NCBI RefSeq assembly: GCF_013359695.1
Contig: NZ_JABFMU010000067.1
Span: 1-33,755 of the forward strand
Reading direction: 5' to 3'
Length of the DNA: 33,755 bases
DNA from: Pseudomonas sp. C2B4
GTDB taxonomy: Bacteria > Pseudomonadota > Gammaproteobacteria > Pseudomonadales > Pseudomonadaceae
Part shown: positions 24,307 to 32,143 of the stretch, in pieces
How the letters are laid out: every line of letters begins with the position of its first letter
Numbering within the stretch: the stretch's first letter is position 1
Notes under the pieces: model-generated
The model's input: the letters and a program-made list of their open reading frames with translations, nothing else
What the model was told of the DNA's origin: nothing
The model's database searches: none
Position numbers and translations under genes: made by a program

Positions 24307-25628
24307 AACTTCACCTCTAACCCTGCTTCGCTAACGGGCTCAGACAGGTGCTGACCCTTAAGCCGGGCAATATCTTTGTGGTAATGGCACTTGGCATAAA
24401 AGAACACGGCCGCCGCGCCGAGGCTGACCAGAGGCACCAGTTGAAACGCGGCATGCAGGCCGATCAGGTCGGACACCTTGCCGGTGATGAACGGCCCCGG
24501 GGCCAACCCAAGCATGTTGTTGGCCAGGGTCAGGGTGGCAAAGGCCGTACCGTGCACCGAGTAGTGGGTCAGGTTGGCAACCATGGCCCCGGCCGGTCCC
24601 GTGGTGCCAGCGGCAATCAGCATCCCCAGGCAGATCAACACCAGTTGCACCGGTCCCGCCTGCAGGGCGAACGCCGCCGACAGCAACAGGCAGCTGCCCA
24701 GGCAATACGCGATGGCCAGGGCCACCTTGCGCTCAGGTACGTGGCGACACATGCGATCACTGAGCATGCCGCACAGGATCATGCCCGCACCGCTGCACAG
24801 CACGATGATCGCCGCGAGCCCCCCGGCCTTGTCCGTGCCCATTTCGTAGTAGCGATTCAAATAGCTGGGCATCCACACAATCACCGTGCCACCGACAAAC
24901 AGTTGCAAGCCGCTGCCAATGTAGGTGGCGATCACCGAAGGGCTGGAAATCAGCGTACGCAGTGGCTGCTTGACCTTGGCGCTGGCCTGCCCAAGGGCAT
25001 TGACCACACGTTTCGGCGCGATGCGCGCTTCCTTGACGATGAGTGGATACAGCACCGCCAGCAACAGGCCGAACAGCGCCATGCCGGCGAACGACCAGCG
25101 CCAGCCGAGCTTGGCGGCGATGGCGCCGCCCAGGGCCATGCCCAGCACCGAGCCGAACATGCCGCCGGCCATGAACGCACTGGCCAGTGTTGCCCGCATA
25201 TGTTTGGGAAACACCGAAATCACCACCGCGATTCCGACGCTGCCGTACGCCGCTTCACCCACTCCGACCATGAACCGGGCGATGAACATCTGCTGGTAAT
25301 CCTGCGCCAGCGCGCAGCCCAGGGTCGCCAGGCTCCAGAGCATCGCCATCAGTGCCAGGCTCTTGACCCGGCCGAAACGGTCCGCCATCAACGACAGCGG
25401 AAAGGTCAGCAAGCCGACCATCAAGGCGACGATACCGCTGAGCAAACCGAGCTGACCGTCGCTCAGCGCCCATTCGCCCTTGAGCAGCGGGAATACGGCG
25501 TTGAGCACCTGACGGGACATGTAATCGGAAATCAGCAGACCGAACGTCAGGGCGAAGACGATCCAGGCGTAGCTGCGCGCGACGCTGACCGTACCGTCGT
25601 CATCGTCGGCAATTGGGTGAAAGGCCAT
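24303..25628 (-). CDS. MFS transporter (Spinster-like)
   Basis: A 441-residue, 12-helix major facilitator. It carries the loop 2-3 motif ADRFGRVKSLAL near residue 80 and a related SDRMCRHVPERK in the second half, and resembles the Spinster/aromatic-acid-like branch of MFS (DYMSRQVLNAVFPLLKGEW near the start). The ATG at 25628 follows AGGAGG; a start 54 nt upstream is less likely. It sits 91 nt after the BKACE gene and overlaps the DsbA-like gene by 4 nt. It is probably the uptake (or efflux) permease for the compound handled by this operon; the direction and substrate are not readable. Confidence 0.92.
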   Translation of the reverse strand: MAFHPIADDDDGTVSVARSYAWIVFALTFGLLISDYMSRQVLNAVFPLLKGEWALSDGQLGLLSGIVALMVGLLTFPLSLMADRFGRVKSLALMAMLWSLATLGCALAQDYQQMFIARFMVGVGEAAYGSVGIAVVISVFPKHMRATLASAFMAGGMFGSVLGMALGGAIAAKLGWRWSFAGMALFGLLLAVLYPLIVKEARIAPKRVVNALGQASAKVKQPLRTLISSPSVIATYIGSGLQLFVGGTVIVWMPSYLNRYYEMGTDKAGGLAAIIVLCSGAGMILCGMLSDRMCRHVPERKVALAIAYCLGSCLLLSAAFALQAGPVQLVLICLGMLIAAGTTGPAGAMVANLTHYSVHGTAFATLTLANNMLGLAPGPFITGKVSDLIGLHAAFQLVPLVSLGAAAVFFYAKCHYHKDIARLKGQHLSEPVSEAGLEVKL

Positions 25629-25719
25629 GCAGCCTCCTCGAAACGTTGTTTTTGTTGTTATCGAGCGTTCTTGACGTACCACGGGCGAGAGATCATCGAC
25701 CTCCCGCCCTTACCAGCGG

Positions 25720-26772
25720 TCAGCCGCGCTGCGGCACACCCTTCTGCCCAGCCTTGCGGTTGGGGGCCATGCCGTTGGCCAACAGGGTTTCTTCGATGCT
25801 GTTGTACTTCACACCGATGCGATAGATCTCACGGGCTTCTTTGCCGGTGGCGATTTCGCGACCCAGTTCGTGGGCGATGCGCACGGTTTGCTTGATCTGA
25901 TCGACCGAGCCGAAACGATCGCCCTTGTGATCAATAATAGTGTCTTCGTTGCCCACACGCGGGTGCAGCCCCATGGCCATCGACATGGTGTTGAGCGGCA
26001 TGACGTTTTTGAGCAGCGACTCGGAGGTCAGGGTGCAACCGTTCGGCACGCGGTGGATGAAGTTGAAGAAGTTGAACGGGTTGGGGCCGTCGAAACCGCC
26101 GCCGATGCCGATCCAGGTCAGGTTCAGCGGGCCCATGTAGACACCACGGCGAACCAGGCGCTCCAGGGTTTCCAGGGCGTGCATGCCGGTCAGCTGGAAG
26201 TGCGGCTGGATGTTGTTGTCCATCAGGCGCTGGAGGTGCTCGGCGACCCAGGCAGGTCCGGCCGGCACGGTCATTTCACTGTAGGCGGCATGAACCAGCG
26301 GGTTATCCAGGGAAGTGCCCTTGAGGTACTCCGGATACAGCAGCTCCATGATGTTCATCTGGGTGGTGTTGATCGCCACCGTGACCTGATCCGGCTTTGG
26401 CGTCAGCTCGGCCAGCATGTGACGGGTATCGTCCGACAGCCATTTGGCCGCTTCACCTTCGCTTTCAGGGGCGAAGGAAATCGAGCCGCCGACCTGGATG
26501 ATCATGTCCGGCACGGCTTCACGCACACCGGCGATCAGTTCGTTGAACTTGGACAGGCGCTTGGAACCCTTGCCGTCCAGCTCACGCACGTGCAGGTGCA
26601 AAACGGTGGCGCCGGCCTCGTAGCAGTCGACCGCTTTCTGGACTTGCTCGTCCATGGTCAGCGGGATGTCTTCCGGGAAGTCTTCCGGCATCCATTCAGG
26701 ACCGTATGGAGCGACGGTGATGACCACCTTTTCCATGTTTTCCGGGTGCAGGGAATCGTCGAAGAATTGCAT
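25720..26772 (-). CDS. BKACE enzyme (beta-keto acid cleavage)
   Basis: A 350-residue member of the BKACE (DUF849, Kce) family. These zinc TIM-barrel enzymes condense a beta-keto acid with acetyl-CoA and split it into acetoacetate and a new acyl-CoA. The zinc site motif HLHVRE is present with His59, His61 and Arg63. Further family features are IIQVGGSISF near 95, a segment beginning QLTGMHALETLERLV, and GIGGGFDGPNPFNFFNF near 225. It is somewhat longer than the typical 275-310 residues, with extra sequence at both ends. CAGGAG precedes the ATG. It is between the TauD-type (85 nt) and MFS (91 nt) genes. The substrate is unknown: BKACE members span carnitine, 3-keto-5-aminohexanoate and others. 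Confidence 0.92.
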   Translation of the reverse strand: MQFFDDSLHPENMEKVVITVAPYGPEWMPEDFPEDIPLTMDEQVQKAVDCYEAGATVLHLHVRELDGKGSKRLSKFNELIAGVREAVPDMIIQVGGSISFAPESEGEAAKWLSDDTRHMLAELTPKPDQVTVAINTTQMNIMELLYPEYLKGTSLDNPLVHAAYSEMTVPAGPAWVAEHLQRLMDNNIQPHFQLTGMHALETLERLVRRGVYMGPLNLTWIGIGGGFDGPNPFNFFNFIHRVPNGCTLTSESLLKNVMPLNTMSMAMGLHPRVGNEDTIIDHKGDRFGSVDQIKQTVRIAHELGREIATGKEAREIYRIGVKYNSIEETLLANGMAPNRKAGQKGVPQRG

Positions 26773-26857
26773 GAGTTACTCCTGTTCTTATGATTGTGCG
26801 CCCAGCCGGGTCTGTTCCCGGCGGGGGGCTGTCTGAGTGCGAATGCAGAGGGGTCGA

Positions 26858-27706
26858 TCAGTAAGTCTTGTCGCCGATGATCCCGGCACGCTCCATCTTG
26901 CGATGGCACGCGGGGTAATCCATGACGGCGTAATGCTGGGTACTGCGGTTGTCCCAGATGGCAATGCTGTTGGGCTTCCAGCGCCAGCGCACCTGATACT
27001 CGGGGATGTACGCCTGGCTGATCAGGTAGCGCAGCAGTTCGCTCGCACCCGGGTTGGCGTCCTGGCCATAACGCACCCGCTCCGGGGTGTGGTAGTTGCT
27101 GAAATGGGTGGTAAACGCGTTGACGAACAGCACCTTCTCACCGGTTTCCGGGTGGGTACGCACCACCGGGTGCTCGGCATCGGGGTACATGGCTTTGAGC
27201 GCCAGGCGTTTTTCGATCGGCATGGCCGCGCCGAAACTCGCTTCGATACTGTGCCGGGCGCGCAGGTCGGCGATCTTCACCTTCACGTCATCGGGCAGGT
27301 TTGCGTAGGCTTCGACCATGTTCGCCCACATGGTGTCGCCCCCGACCGGCGGGCACTCCACGCAACGCAACACGCAGCCCATCGGCGGCGCCTCGCGCCA
27401 GGTGGCGTCGGTGTGCCAGGCGTTTTCGTAGCGGTCCATCGGCTGGTCCGGCTTCTTGTAGATCTGTACCAGGCCCGGATGATCCGGATCACTGCCGGCC
27501 ACCGGGTGATCTTCCAGCTCGCCGAAGCGCCGGGCGAAGGCCACGTGCTCGGCGCGACTGATGTCCTGGTCGCGCAGGAACACCACGCGATGGGTCAGCA
27601 ACTGGGCACGGATCTCGGCAAACAGACCGTCGTCATGGATGGCGTCGGCCAGGTTGACGCCGATCAGTTCCGCGCCGATATGGCAGGTCAATTGTTCGAC
27701 TTTCAC
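26858..27706 (-). CDS. TauD/TfdA-family 2-oxoglutarate-dependent dioxygenase
   Basis: A 282-residue Fe(II)/2-oxoglutarate dioxygenase closely similar to TauD over its length (HPVVRTHP, FVNAFTTHF and QVRWRWKPNSIAIWDNRSTQ stretches). The iron triad is His98, Asp100 and His258; Arg269 and Arg273 match the 2-oxoglutarate and sulfonate arginines of TauD. Of the taurine contacts, His70 is kept (His67) but Tyr73 and Asn95 are replaced (Ala70 and Glu94), so taurine is an unlikely substrate. Related enzymes release sulfite from sulfonates or cleave alkyl sulfates (AtsK); others hydroxylate betaines. It starts with GTG at 27706, 14 nt after the quinone oxidoreductase gene. Confidence 0.92.
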   Translation of the reverse strand: MKVEQLTCHIGAELIGVNLADAIHDDGLFAEIRAQLLTHRVVFLRDQDISRAEHVAFARRFGELEDHPVAGSDPDHPGLVQIYKKPDQPMDRYENAWHTDATWREAPPMGCVLRCVECPPVGGDTMWANMVEAYANLPDDVKVKIADLRARHSIEASFGAAMPIEKRLALKAMYPDAEHPVVRTHPETGEKVLFVNAFTTHFSNYHTPERVRYGQDANPGASELLRYLISQAYIPEYQVRWRWKPNSIAIWDNRSTQHYAVMDYPACHRKMERAGIIGDKTY

Positions 27707-27720
27707 GGCAGGCAGCTCCC

Positions 27721-28701
27721 TTAAATGACGAAAATCGATGAGCCGGTGGTCTTGCGCGATTCCAGGTCACGGTGGGCCTGTACGGCGTCCTGCAAAGCGT
27801 AGTGCTGGTTGATCTCGATCTTGATCCGACCGCTGCCGACATGGTCGAACAGCTCGCCGGCCAGCGCGGCTTTTTCCGCAGGATCGGCGATGTAATCGGC
27901 CAGCGCCGGACGGGTCAGGAACAGCGAGCCTTTCATGGCCAGCATGACCGGATCGAAGGCCGGGATCGGGCCGGACGCGGTTCCCACGCAGACCATCAGG
28001 CCGCGACGCTTGAGCGAATCCAGCGAACCCGCGAAGGTGTTTTTGCCGACGCTGTCGAACACCACGTTGACGCCGACGCCGTCAGTCAGTTCGCGAACGC
28101 GCTGGGCGACATCTTCATGGCTGTAATTGATGACGTGTTCGCAGCCATGGGCCCGGGCGATTTCGCCCTTGGCTTCGGTGGACACCGTACCGATGACCGT
28201 CAGGCCCAACAGCTTGGCCCATTGCGAAACGATCAGGCCGACACCACCGGCGGCGGCATGCAGCAAAATGCTGTCGCCTGGCTTGAAGTCGTAAATGCGG
28301 CGCATCAGGTACGAGGACGTCAGCCCGCGCATGGTCATGGCGGCAGCCGTTTCGAAACTGATGGTTTCCGGCAGCTTGATCAGCGGCGCGGCGGGAATCA
28401 GGCGCTCGGTGCTGTAGGCACCCAGGGTATTGAGAAAACCGGTGTAGGTAACGCGATCGCCCACCTGCACATTGGTCACCCCTTCGCCGACAGCCTGGAC
28501 CACACCGGCGGCTTCGACGCCCATGCCGTTGGCCAGCGGAATCGCGTAGGTGCCATTGCGGAAATAGGTGTCGGCATAGTTCAAGCCGACCGCCACGTGA
28601 CGCAGCCGAACCTGACCGGGTCCGGGGTCGCCGACCTCGATGTCTTCATAGCGAAGGACTTCGGGACCACCGGTTTCGTAGAAGCGGACGGCTTTGGCCA
28701 T
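27721..28701 (-). CDS. Quinone oxidoreductase-like NADPH oxidoreductase
   Basis: A 326-residue enzyme of the zinc-free quinone oxidoreductase branch of the medium-chain dehydrogenase family. It opens MAKAVRFYETGGPEVLRYED, has the GroES-like N-terminal domain, and shows LLHAAAGGVGLIVSQWAKLL at about residues 147-166, the NADPH-binding turn. The cysteine zinc ligands of alcohol dehydrogenases are absent. It reduces quinones or conjugated carbonyls such as enones, with NADPH, in the cytoplasm. The ATG is at 28701. It is the first gene of the second seven-gene run, 89 nt downstream of operator B. In this pathway it could reduce an unsaturated intermediate. Confidence 0.92.
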   Translation of the reverse strand: MAKAVRFYETGGPEVLRYEDIEVGDPGPGQVRLRHVAVGLNYADTYFRNGTYAIPLANGMGVEAAGVVQAVGEGVTNVQVGDRVTYTGFLNTLGAYSTERLIPAAPLIKLPETISFETAAAMTMRGLTSSYLMRRIYDFKPGDSILLHAAAGGVGLIVSQWAKLLGLTVIGTVSTEAKGEIARAHGCEHVINYSHEDVAQRVRELTDGVGVNVVFDSVGKNTFAGSLDSLKRRGLMVCVGTASGPIPAFDPVMLAMKGSLFLTRPALADYIADPAEKAALAGELFDHVGSGRIKIEINQHYALQDAVQAHRDLESRKTTGSSIFVI

Positions 28702-29007
28702 GTTTTCTTATTCTCCAGTCTCAATTGTTGGCGGGCAGCATCGAATTGCGCTGATTGGACTGTAGGTCGCACGCCTGAGGATCGCTTCTCATCAGACGAC
28801 AATGACTTTTCATTTCATGACAGCCGCTTCGCCCCGTCCGCGAGACAAGTCAACCGCCTTCCCCTGTCACCCAGCCGTCAGGCGATGTGGCAACTTTTGA
28901 GCGCTGGCTTACACTGCCTACACCCTATGCGAACGCCTGTCTGTTCGACGCAGCGATACCTTCCACGTCAATCCGGGCATCACGTAATGATCTGGGTGAA
29001 GCCAACA
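28702..29007. other. Divergent promoter region of the qor-like and lysozyme-inhibitor-like genes
   Basis: No gene is supported in these 306 nt. They contain operator B (28790-28824) and, on the minus strand, a possible -10 (TACAGT at 28764-28759) 28 nt downstream of the proximal operator repeat, mirroring the layout at operator A. For the plus-strand gene only weak -35/-10-like sequences near 28897-28924 are seen. Confidence 0.65.
28790..28824. promoter_or_regulatory. Putative AraC-family operator B (copy of operator A)
   Basis: This 35-nt stretch matches operator A (20708-20742) at 29 of 35 positions and in the same orientation relative to the minus-strand gene. Its half-sites TCAGACGACAA (28792-28802) and TTTCATGACAG (28813-28823) again have a 21-bp period. 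It lies 89-123 nt upstream of the quinone oxidoreductase start. It also lies 184 nt upstream of the divergent lysozyme-inhibitor-like gene. Confidence 0.68.
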
Positions 29008-29655
29008 ATGAAAACGGTCGCGGCCTTTTTCACCGACATACTGGTTGCCAGCCTGTGCGTGGCGACGAGTGCCTATGCCAATGCGGCATCCTTCAAGACC
29101 AGCTTCGACTGCAACCAGGCCACGGCATCGGTTGAAAAACTGATCTGCCGCGACTCGCAACTGGCGCAGATGGATCTCGAACTGTTTCGTCTCTATCGAC
29201 TGGCGCTCACCGATGAACATTCAGTGCCGCTGCCGGACAAAGTCATGATCGACCAGCAGTTCTGGATCGATGCCCGTAACCAGTGCGCTTCCGATCCCGA
29301 GCCCAGGACGTGCACCATCGGCAGTTATGCCCAGCGTGCATTCCAGTTGCGCCAGGGTTCGGCGATTGTGAGAACCCGGGACCCCGACAGACTCACCGAA
29401 GGTCCCCTGGCCTTTCGCTGTGCCGGGTTGAATGCGTTGCTGGGGGCCACCTTCTTCACCACGCAACCTGGCGTCGTCTACCTGAAATGGGCGAACGCTT
29501 CGATCACCCTGATCCAGGTGTCGAGTGATACTGGCGCCCGGTACACGGGCAAGGATTACCAGGGCAACTACAGCTTCTGGCAAAGCGGCAGCGATGTTTT
29601 TTTTCAGAAGCCGGGATCAAATGCCATGAGCTGCAAGGCCGAGCCGGTCGGTTGA
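29008..29655 (+). CDS. Secreted LprI-N / MliC-like lysozyme inhibitor-like protein
   Basis: A 215-residue protein with signal peptide (MKTVAAFFTDILVASLCVAT, cleaving near SAYA) and two domains. The first (about 30-115) is a DUF1311/LprI N-terminal domain with cysteines 35, 47, 93 and 102 and the pattern CRDSQLAQMDLELFRLY. The second (about 130-210) resembles MliC, a periplasmic inhibitor of c-type lysozyme, with FRCAGLNALLGATFF, TGARYTGKDYQGNYSFWQSG and the paired Cys138 and Cys209. No lipobox is seen, so it is likely soluble in the periplasm or secreted. An ATG at 28987 is an alternative start; upstream of that, the long open frame is a shadow. It is convergent, 3 nt apart, with the EamA gene. 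The inhibitor role is by family; activity is unproven. Confidence 0.85.
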   Translation: MKTVAAFFTDILVASLCVATSAYANAASFKTSFDCNQATASVEKLICRDSQLAQMDLELFRLYRLALTDEHSVPLPDKVMIDQQFWIDARNQCASDPEPRTCTIGSYAQRAFQLRQGSAIVRTRDPDRLTEGPLAFRCAGLNALLGATFFTTQPGVVYLKWANASITLIQVSSDTGARYTGKDYQGNYSFWQSGSDVFFQKPGSNAMSCKAEPVG

Positions 29656-29658
29656 TGT

Positions 29659-30603
29659 TCATGCCGCGTTGTCCTGGCATTGCGCGGCCATCGTCGCTGT
29701 GGACTTGACCGAGCCGAATACCATTCCCGAAGCGAACAGCACGCCAAGGATCACACCGCCGGCGCCGAACACTTGCCAAACATTCGGCAGCACGCCCATC
29801 AACGAAGACACCAGCATGGTGAACACCGGCGCCAGGTTGAAGAAAATCGACGTCCGTGCGGCGCCGATGACATGGATGCCTTTGAACCACAGCAAGTAGG
29901 CAACCACAGACCCGCCAATCGCCAGGTAAATCACGGCTTCATGCACCGCCAGCGAAGCGTGGCGGATGCTGGCGATCGGGTCTTCATACATGAAACCGAG
30001 CACGGTCAGGCCCATGACACCGAACAACATGGAAAAACTGGTGGTTTCCAGAGGGGTCGAGTCTTTGACGAACCGCCGGGTACCGACCATGTTCGCCGCC
30101 CAGGCCATGCTGCCGGCGAGAATCATCGCGTCACCACTGACCACTTTCAGCCCAAGCAGCACCTGGATATCGCCACGGGTGATGACCAGGCCGACACCCA
30201 GCAACCCCAGCACCAACCCGATGGCGCGACCGCGATCAATCCGCTCGCCTTCCAGCAGCACGGCAAGGATCATGGTCCACAACGGCGTGGTCGCCAGGAT
30301 CAGTGCGCCGTTGATGGGTGTGGTGGTTTGCAGGCCAAAGAACGTCGCCACGCTGAACCCGGTGAATCCGAGCAGACCCAGGCCGATGAAGGCCAGCAGG
30401 TTGTTGCGCAGCACACTCAAGCGCAATTTTCCGAGCAGACCGAATATCACCAGCAGTATCAGGGTGGAGATGGCAAAGCGTTCAATGGAAGCACTCAGCG
30501 GTGCCATCTGCTTGATGATGTAGGCGCCTGCGTTGAAGTTGGTGCCCCAGAAAAACGTGGCGCCGAGGATGCCGGCGTACGCGAGCTTCGTTGATTGGAT
30601 CAT
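29659..30603 (-). CDS. EamA (DMT-family) transporter
   Basis: A 314-residue inner-membrane protein with ten predicted helices and two EamA repeats (first about 10-140, second about 155-290; note AYAGILGATFFWGTNFNAGA at the start). DMT members export amino acids, metabolites or toxic analogues. The ATG at 30603 is preceded by GAGGAA. A LysR regulator is divergent, 146 nt away, a standard pairing in which the regulator controls the exporter. The substrate is unknown. Confidence 0.92.
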   Translation of the reverse strand: MIQSTKLAYAGILGATFFWGTNFNAGAYIIKQMAPLSASIERFAISTLILLVIFGLLGKLRLSVLRNNLLAFIGLGLLGFTGFSVATFFGLQTTTPINGALILATTPLWTMILAVLLEGERIDRGRAIGLVLGLLGVGLVITRGDIQVLLGLKVVSGDAMILAGSMAWAANMVGTRRFVKDSTPLETTSFSMLFGVMGLTVLGFMYEDPIASIRHASLAVHEAVIYLAIGGSVVAYLLWFKGIHVIGAARTSIFFNLAPVFTMLVSSLMGVLPNVWQVFGAGGVILGVLFASGMVFGSVKSTATMAAQCQDNAA

Positions 30604-30749
30604 GGCGTGTTCCTCATCAATCGGGTCGGCGAATACCCGTAAAACCGCCGAATTCTTCCCACCTGCCCATCAGGTGTTGAATTATTCTTGCAGGCTTGTT
30701 GATGGGGAAAAATTCCCTGTTTGTTCACCTTATATGTGAGAAAACGCCC

Positions 30750-31604
30750 ATGTTCGACTGGGAGGATTTGCGCTTTTTCATCGTCTTCGCCCAGGAGCAA
30801 TCGCTGTCGGCGGCGGCCCGCAAACTGAACGTCGACCATGCCACGGTGGCCAGGCGCATCGGAGCCCTGGAAAGCGCGCTGAACTTGAAGTTGGTGGACA
30901 GGCGTCCTCGTTCGTACGTCCTCACCCTGGACGGCGAGCGTATCGCTCAGTCGGGACAGCGCATGGAAGCCGAGTCTTTCGCGGTGCAGCGAACGGCGCA
31001 AACCGGTCAGGAAAGCTATGCCGCCGAAGTTACCGTCAGCGCCCCGCCCGCGATGGCCTGTGCCCTGATCGCACCTCGTATCAAGCTTCTGCGCGAGAAA
31101 TACCCGCTGCTGTCACTGCAGTTGATCGGCAGCCTGGGCAGTGCCTCACTGTCGCGGCGCGAAGCCGATATTGCCGTGCGCCTGAGCCGGCCCAAGGAGC
31201 CCGACCTGGTGGTGCGCAAAATCGCGACGGTGTCGTTTGCGCTCTATGGTTCTCGGGATTACCTGGCCAACACGGCGCCGCAGGACCGGGTGTTTGTCGC
31301 CTACGACGAGAGCCTCGATCAAAGTCCGCAGCAAGTGTGGCTCAAGGAACAGGCGGGCGATCGACCGATCCTGTTGCGCAGCAATGATTTGAACATCCAG
31401 GCCATTTTCGTGCAGGCCGGATCCGGTATCGCGGCGCTGCCCTCCTTCCTGGCCGAGCGTTATAGCCTGCTTGAGGCGCAGGCCGAAGGTCCGCGACTGA
31501 CGCGTGATGTCTGGCTACTGGTGCACAACGACATACGGCACATTCCATCCGTACAGGCAGTGATGGGTTTTCTGGTGTCCTGCTTCGAATCCATCACGGC
31601 ATGA
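30750..31604 (+). CDS. LysR-family transcriptional regulator
   Basis: A 284-residue regulator. The N-terminal winged helix-turn-helix (about 1-60: MFDWEDLRFFIVFAQEQSLS, then AAARKLNVDHATVARRIGAL) is followed by a linker helix and a two-lobe periplasmic-binding-protein-like effector domain (about 90-280). The start at 30750, typical for this subgroup (MFDW), is preferred over one 54 nt upstream. It is divergent from the EamA gene and likely regulates it and itself; no inducer can be named. It ends 4 nt before the convergent MaoC-like gene, so the two share a 3' region. Confidence 0.92.
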   Translation: MFDWEDLRFFIVFAQEQSLSAAARKLNVDHATVARRIGALESALNLKLVDRRPRSYVLTLDGERIAQSGQRMEAESFAVQRTAQTGQESYAAEVTVSAPPAMACALIAPRIKLLREKYPLLSLQLIGSLGSASLSRREADIAVRLSRPKEPDLVVRKIATVSFALYGSRDYLANTAPQDRVFVAYDESLDQSPQQVWLKEQAGDRPILLRSNDLNIQAIFVQAGSGIAALPSFLAERYSLLEAQAEGPRLTRDVWLLVHNDIRHIPSVQAVMGFLVSCFESITA

Positions 31605-31608
31605 CCGC

Positions 31609-32073
31609 TCAATCCGGCGGAGGCGTCCTGAACACCAGCAGCTTGCCGGTGGCCCGCTGGACCACTTTGTCGTTCTGATTGCGCGTTTCCATCAGCACGG
31701 TCACCACGCCACGGTCCGGCTTGGAGGCGGACGGATCGATGGCTTGCACGGTCGTCGTCAGCCGCAACTCATCATCCGGATAGGTCGGGGTCGGCCAACT
31801 CAACTCGATGCCCAGGCCAATGATGCCATCGGCCAGCGGCACACTCCCCACCAGCAGCTTCATGGTCAGCGCCGCGGTATTCCAGCCGCTGGCCGCCAGC
31901 CCGCCGAACAGGCTCAGGCTGGCGGCATCGGGGTCGAGATGAAAGGGTTGCGGATCGAACTGTTGAGCGAACGCCAGCATTGCGTGGCGGTCGACACGCA
32001 GGGTGTCGCTTTCAAACACCTGCCCCTGGTGCAGGTCATCGAGATAAAGCTTTTCCCATGAATGAACGGTCAT
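31609..32073 (-). CDS. MaoC-like (R)-hydratase family protein
   Basis: A 154-residue single hot-dog-fold protein. Asp40 and His45 in FDPQPFHLDPDAA match the hydratase catalytic pair of (R)-specific enoyl-CoA hydratases, followed by the glycine-rich FGGLAASGW. Such enzymes hydrate 2-enoyl-CoA in the cytoplasm; many stand-alone members have other acyl-CoA substrates. It starts at an ATG at 32073 after AGAGGG. It is 70 nt downstream of the AI-2E-family gene on the same strand, so a shared transcript is possible but no functional link is obvious. Confidence 0.9.
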   Translation of the reverse strand: MTVHSWEKLYLDDLHQGQVFESDTLRVDRHAMLAFAQQFDPQPFHLDPDAASLSLFGGLAASGWNTAALTMKLLVGSVPLADGIIGLGIELSWPTPTYPDDELRLTTTVQAIDPSASKPDRGVVTVLMETRNQNDKVVQRATGKLLVFRTPPPD

Positions 32074-32143
32074 GATTCAACCCTCTTCAGGCGTCGCCAA
32101 TCCGTCAGTTCATGATACTGCGGGTGATGGAGAATGGCGCGCC

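Noticed and set aside
26858..27706. Calling the dioxygenase taurine dioxygenase (tauD)
   Set aside because: Two taurine-contact positions are changed and no taurine ABC transporter genes are nearby.
25720..28701. Carnitine or gamma-butyrobetaine degradation for the BKACE/dioxygenase operon
   Set aside because: No carnitine dehydrogenase, betainyl-CoA thioesterase or betaine demethylation gene is present; the pair alone is not enough, though a related betaine route is not excluded.
27772..29007. 400-residue N-terminal extension of the lysozyme-inhibitor-like protein
   Set aside because: It runs antisense through the quinone oxidoreductase gene; the signal peptide begins at 29008.
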